Assembly (NCBI RefSeq): GCF_014196965.1
Contig: NZ_JACIEQ010000011.1
Location: 1-42,701 of the forward strand
Direction: 5' to 3'
Length of the DNA: 42,701 bases
Source: Actibacterium naphthalenivorans
Lineage (GTDB): Bacteria > Pseudomonadota > Alphaproteobacteria > Rhodobacterales > Rhodobacteraceae
The notes under the pieces were generated by a model that was not told the DNA's origin, ran no database searches, and worked only from the letters and a program-made list of their open reading frames with translations. Position 1 is the first letter of the stretch. Every line of letters starts with the position of its first letter. The translations under genes were made by a program, and so were the position numbers. This document shows positions 40,546 to 42,701 of this stretch, in pieces.

Positions 40546-40788
40546 TCAAAAATCAAAAAGATCGCCAAGAAGAGAGCTCGCCGTTTTGGGCTTGCGCCTC
40601 CGCCCGGACGGATCGGAATAGACCCGGTCGGGCGCGGGATGATCGACAGCCGCCGCTGTCGCGCGTTCGATGATCTTGTCCAACTCGCCGCGATCCAACC
40701 AGACCCCTCGACAATTGGGGCAATAGTCAATCTCGACCCCGCTGCGCTCAGCCATGATTAGGGGAGTATTGTCGACGGGGCATTTCAT
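40546..40788 (-). CDS. zf-TFIIB zinc-ribbon protein
   Basis: An 80-residue protein starting MKCPVDNTPLIMAERSGVEI, followed by DYCPNCRGVWLDRGELDKII. C-P-x-D plus CPNC-x-GVWLD-x-GEL are the zf-TFIIB (PF13453) signature: two pairs of cysteines hold zinc. The C-terminal part is basic and may bind nucleic acid. GGAG lies 5 bases before the ATG. The frame continues upstream to 40887 but without start signals. It is divergent from the LysR gene, so both share the control region with the palindrome at 40913. Confidence 0.85.
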   Translation of the reverse strand: MKCPVDNTPLIMAERSGVEIDYCPNCRGVWLDRGELDKIIERATAAAVDHPAPDRVYSDPSGRRRKPKTASSLLGDLFDF

Positions 40789-40912
40789 GTGATCTCCGAT
40801 CTTTGTTTGATTTGGGGACTTCCCACATAGCGCTCGCGGTGGCCCGCTTCGGGTGCCGCACTTTTCATTTGGGTATCTCGCAACCATAGTTGAATGGTAA
40901 TTCTTCGAAAGT

Positions 40913-40935
40913 ATTGATAGGAATATTCTATCAAT
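40913..40935. promoter_or_regulatory. Palindrome ATTGATAG-N7-CTATCAAT, LysR/OxyR-type operator candidate
   Basis: Perfect 8-base arms around GAATATT. It contains ATAG-N7-CTAT, the half-unit described for OxyR binding, and T-N11-A type LysR symmetry. It lies 30 bases before the LysR gene and 125 bases from the zf-TFIIB gene. The second ATAG/CTAT unit of a full OxyR site is missing on both sides. It is the likely binding site of the adjacent regulator. Confidence 0.6.
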
Positions 40936-40964
40936 CTCTGCCTCCTCAAAGAAATGAAGAGACC

Positions 40965-41897
40965 ATGACCCGATCCCAGGTGACCCTGAAACAGCTTCGA
41001 TATCTCGTAGCGTTGTCCGATTTCGAACATTTCCGAAAAGCGGCTGAATCCTGCGACATCAGCCAGCCGTCGTTCAGTGTGCAATTGCAGAACCTGGAAG
41101 GCGCCTTGGGCGTACGATTGGTTGAACGCGCGCGCGGTGGAGTGATCTTTACTCCCCTGGGTCGCGAGATTGTGGCCCGGGCGCGCCGCGTTGTTTTCGA
41201 TGTGCAATCGATCAAAGACTATGCCGCTGCGGCTGTTCAGGGCATGACAGGAACCATCCGCCTGGGAGTAAATGCCACATTGGGCCCCTATCTTCTTCCT
41301 CGGGTTCTCGCGGCCTTGCATCGCGAACATCCGGATACAAAGCTTTACATCCGCGAAGCCAAACCAACCAGCCTCGAGACAGAGCTTGGAACCGGAATTC
41401 ATGACGTCATTCTAGCGCAATCGCCGATCCATAATCCTGACTTCGAAGCCGCGCCGCTGTTCACCGAACCGATTTTCCTGGCGATGTCCGCCGACCACCC
41501 GCTGGCCGGGCGCGCGTTTGTTTCAGTTGCCGACCTCAAGGGGTTGCCGGTCCTATCGCTTTCCCCGGGATACCATCTGCACGATCAGGTGCATGCCCTG
41601 TGTGAAAGCTTCGGGGCCCAGCTCATCCGCGATTATGAAGGAACCAGCCTGGATGCATTACGCCAAATGGTGGCGATGGATATGGGCACGACTTTTCTGC
41701 CCGCGCTTTACGCGCAGTCCGAGATTTCCCGGCTCGGCGATGTTGTGACCATCCCCCTCAAAGGGCGCCGCATTTCCCGCTCAATTGGACTTGTATGGCG
41801 TAAAGGGGCGGGACGGTCATCTGGCTACGCAGACCTGGCTGATTTCATCAGGGACGTCGTCCAAAAGGAGTTTAGGGTTCTTGCAGCCGACCAGTAA
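40965..41897 (+). CDS. OxyR-like LysR-family regulator lacking the peroxidatic cysteine
   Basis: 310 residues from the ATG at 40965. N-terminal winged HTH (TLKQLRYLVALSDFEHFRKA, AESCDISQPSFSVQLQNLE) plus periplasmic-binding-like sensor domain; the sequence is OxyR-like throughout (AMSADHPLAGR, DAL-RQMVAMDMGTTFLP). In E. coli OxyR the sensor is GHCLRDQAMGFC; here it reads GYHLHDQVHALC, so Cys199 is His while the second cysteine (Cys208 type) remains. It cannot form the normal disulphide and may sense another signal. It is transcribed away from the zf-TFIIB and stress block. A longer frame to 40890 passes through the operator. Confidence 0.87.
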   Translation: MTRSQVTLKQLRYLVALSDFEHFRKAAESCDISQPSFSVQLQNLEGALGVRLVERARGGVIFTPLGREIVARARRVVFDVQSIKDYAAAAVQGMTGTIRLGVNATLGPYLLPRVLAALHREHPDTKLYIREAKPTSLETELGTGIHDVILAQSPIHNPDFEAAPLFTEPIFLAMSADHPLAGRAFVSVADLKGLPVLSLSPGYHLHDQVHALCESFGAQLIRDYEGTSLDALRQMVAMDMGTTFLPALYAQSEISRLGDVVTIPLKGRRISRSIGLVWRKGAGRSSGYADLADFIRDVVQKEFRVLAADQ

Positions 41898-42323
41898 AAC
41901 CTTCTGACATCCTCATCGGCGTGACGTCAGTTCCCGAAATGGCAACGGCATTCAGGACACACCCGCCGATGACATCGATCACCACCTTGTGCGCGTGCAG
42001 TCGACACATTCAAGACGCAGCGACTTTGTCCCGCGACTTGCTCATTCGTCTCAAAATCTCACTGCGACTTGCCTGATGTGAACGACGGCTTATCTCGCCG
42101 CGCTGTAGCGACGAAACTCGCGGTGTTGCAGGGGAAAAATTCTGCGTGCGCGCGCAGCAAGGAACTGACACTTCCGGTGTGGGCTCTTCGGTAGCATTAG
42201 CTGCAGGCGACACGAACGTCTACAATGTAGGCAGGGTTCATTCAACCACACCAGCACAGCAAAAGGGGAACCGTGGTCCCACGGCTCCCCTTTCGGTTCA
42301 GATCGTCTCCTCGCGCGCGCTGG
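41898..42323. other. Gene-free stretch after the LysR gene
   Basis: About 425 bases without a supported gene. Three copies of GCGACTT occur at 42020-42026, 42033-42039 and 42064-42070, unevenly spaced, of uncertain meaning. The final part (42261-42294) is a terminator for the DUF736-like gene. The stretch probably marks the right border of the stress cargo. No mobile-element end was recognised. Confidence 0.4.
42261..42294 (-). terminator. Intrinsic terminator of the DUF736-like gene
   Basis: AAAGGGGA-A-CCGTGG and CCACGG-C-TCCCCTTT pair around TC, with one unpaired-base position (A opposite C). Read leftward the stem ends in CCCCTTTTGC, giving a short T-run. It lies 30 bases after the stop of the right-edge gene. 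It may also act in the other direction, because CCCCTTT follows on the plus strand. Confidence 0.8.
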
Positions 42324-42701
42324 TCACGCGACCAAGGAGAGCCCCGCGCCCGCGTCCTGCGGCTGCTCACCGCTGTCGATGAACGGGATGATCGAGAAGG
42401 TCTGGCCGCCGCGCTGTTCTTCGTTCTGCACGGCGTTGACGCGCAGATCGCCATCGGGCGTGTTGATCAGCAGCGACAGGTAGTCATTGCCCGTGCGACT
42501 GCTCTTCGCAATCCAGGCCGAACCGACGCGGATCGGCGTGCCCCGGGGCGAACTGACCTCGACCCGGTAATCGGGGTGGGTCTCCTCGGATTTGTAGCTG
42601 TTCTCGATCAGCATGAACTCCAGATCGAACATCATGTTGGCGATGTAGCCGGTGAAGGCGTTGTCGGCGTCCATGGCGGTGAGCTCGCCCGAGATCGAGC
42701 C
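42324..42701 (-). CDS. DUF736-like plasmid protein, C-terminal part (cut by window edge)
   Basis: The frame is open to the window edge and yields GSISGELTAMDADNAFTGYI at its visible start, so the true start lies outside; an internal ATG at 42674 would truncate the protein. The body has YRVEVSSPRGTPIRVGSAWI and GNDYLSLLINTPDGDLRVNA, fitting the DUF736 small beta-fold common on alphaproteobacterial plasmids. The last 30 residues are glutamine- and glycine-rich. A terminator follows. Function is not established to my knowledge. Confidence 0.75.
   Translation of the reverse strand, partial: GSISGELTAMDADNAFTGYIANMMFDLEFMLIENSYKSEETHPDYRVEVSSPRGTPIRVGSAWIAKSSRTGNDYLSLLINTPDGDLRVNAVQNEEQRGGQTFSIIPFIDSGEQPQDAGAGLSLVA

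Noticed and set aside
42020-42070. Three GCGACTT copies as an iteron or CRISPR-like array
   Set aside because: Only 7 bases long with unequal spacing (13 and 31 bases); not enough for either. No CRISPR array is visible anywhere in the window.

Overview
The window looks like a stretch of a large conjugative plasmid (or integrated conjugative element) of an alphaproteobacterium, most likely of the Rhodobacterales/roseobacter group. The reasons are high-GC coding sequence, a VirB/VirD4 type IV secretion system with a VirD2-like relaxase, DUF736-type and DUF2493-type plasmid genes, and a ParD/ParE module. This taxonomic call rests on remembered family resemblance, not on a search. No replication or partition gene is inside the window. 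Both ends cut genes: an XRE-type regulator at the left and a DUF736-like gene at the right.

Region 1 (1-12.2 kb): two small genes point left (a truncated XRE regulator with two palindromes in front, and a small secreted protein). Then a tightly packed rightward operon encodes the mating-pair-formation apparatus: hypothetical protein, lytic transglycosylase, VirB2, VirB3, VirB4, a 55-residue lipoprotein (VirB7 candidate), a second lytic transglycosylase with a VirB5-like tail, VirB5, VirB8, VirB9, VirB10, VirB11, a DUF4177 protein, a small secreted protein and VirB6. Most junctions overlap by 4-8 bases and several starts are TTG.

Region 2 (12.5-21.5 kb): a six-gene restriction island follows VirB6 and separates the mating-pair genes from the coupling protein. 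Its order is a short one-domain HsdS-like gene, hsdM, full-length hsdS, a DUF6119/TIGR04141-family gene, hsdR and a YgjP-like zinc metallopeptidase gene. All are translationally coupled behind one promoter that overlaps a perfect 8+8 palindrome.

Region 3 (21.6-30.6 kb, leftward genes): virD4, a VirD2-type relaxase and a MobC-like accessory gene, then a gene-free candidate oriT. The oriT has a T-DNA-border-like nick sequence beside a 13+13 inverted repeat, followed by a run of further palindromes. Beyond lie a small conserved gene, decayed gene remnants, a GSU2403-type nucleotidyltransferase gene bracketed by duplicated copies of the 3' end and terminator of its neighbour, and the DUF2493 neighbour itself. 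A palindrome-rich gene-free stretch then leads to a ParD/ParE module (30.6-31.2 kb).

Region 4 (31.7-41.9 kb): an ion, pH and stress cargo block. It holds a Kef-type cation/proton antiporter, a P2-type cation ATPase, two tandem-domain universal stress proteins, NhaA, a beta-carbonic anhydrase, a zf-TFIIB protein and a divergent OxyR-like LysR regulator. The regulator lacks the expected peroxidatic cysteine, and an ATAG-N7-CTAT palindrome lies in front of it.

The layout suggests a self-transmissible replicon carrying a plasmid-stability module, a restriction-type defence island with two unusual accessory genes, and a stress cargo. The points most worth follow-up are the composite restriction island, the nucleotidyltransferase cassette between duplicated gene ends, the transglycosylase/VirB5 tail sharing, the oriT candidate, and the OxyR-like regulator with a substituted sensor cysteine.
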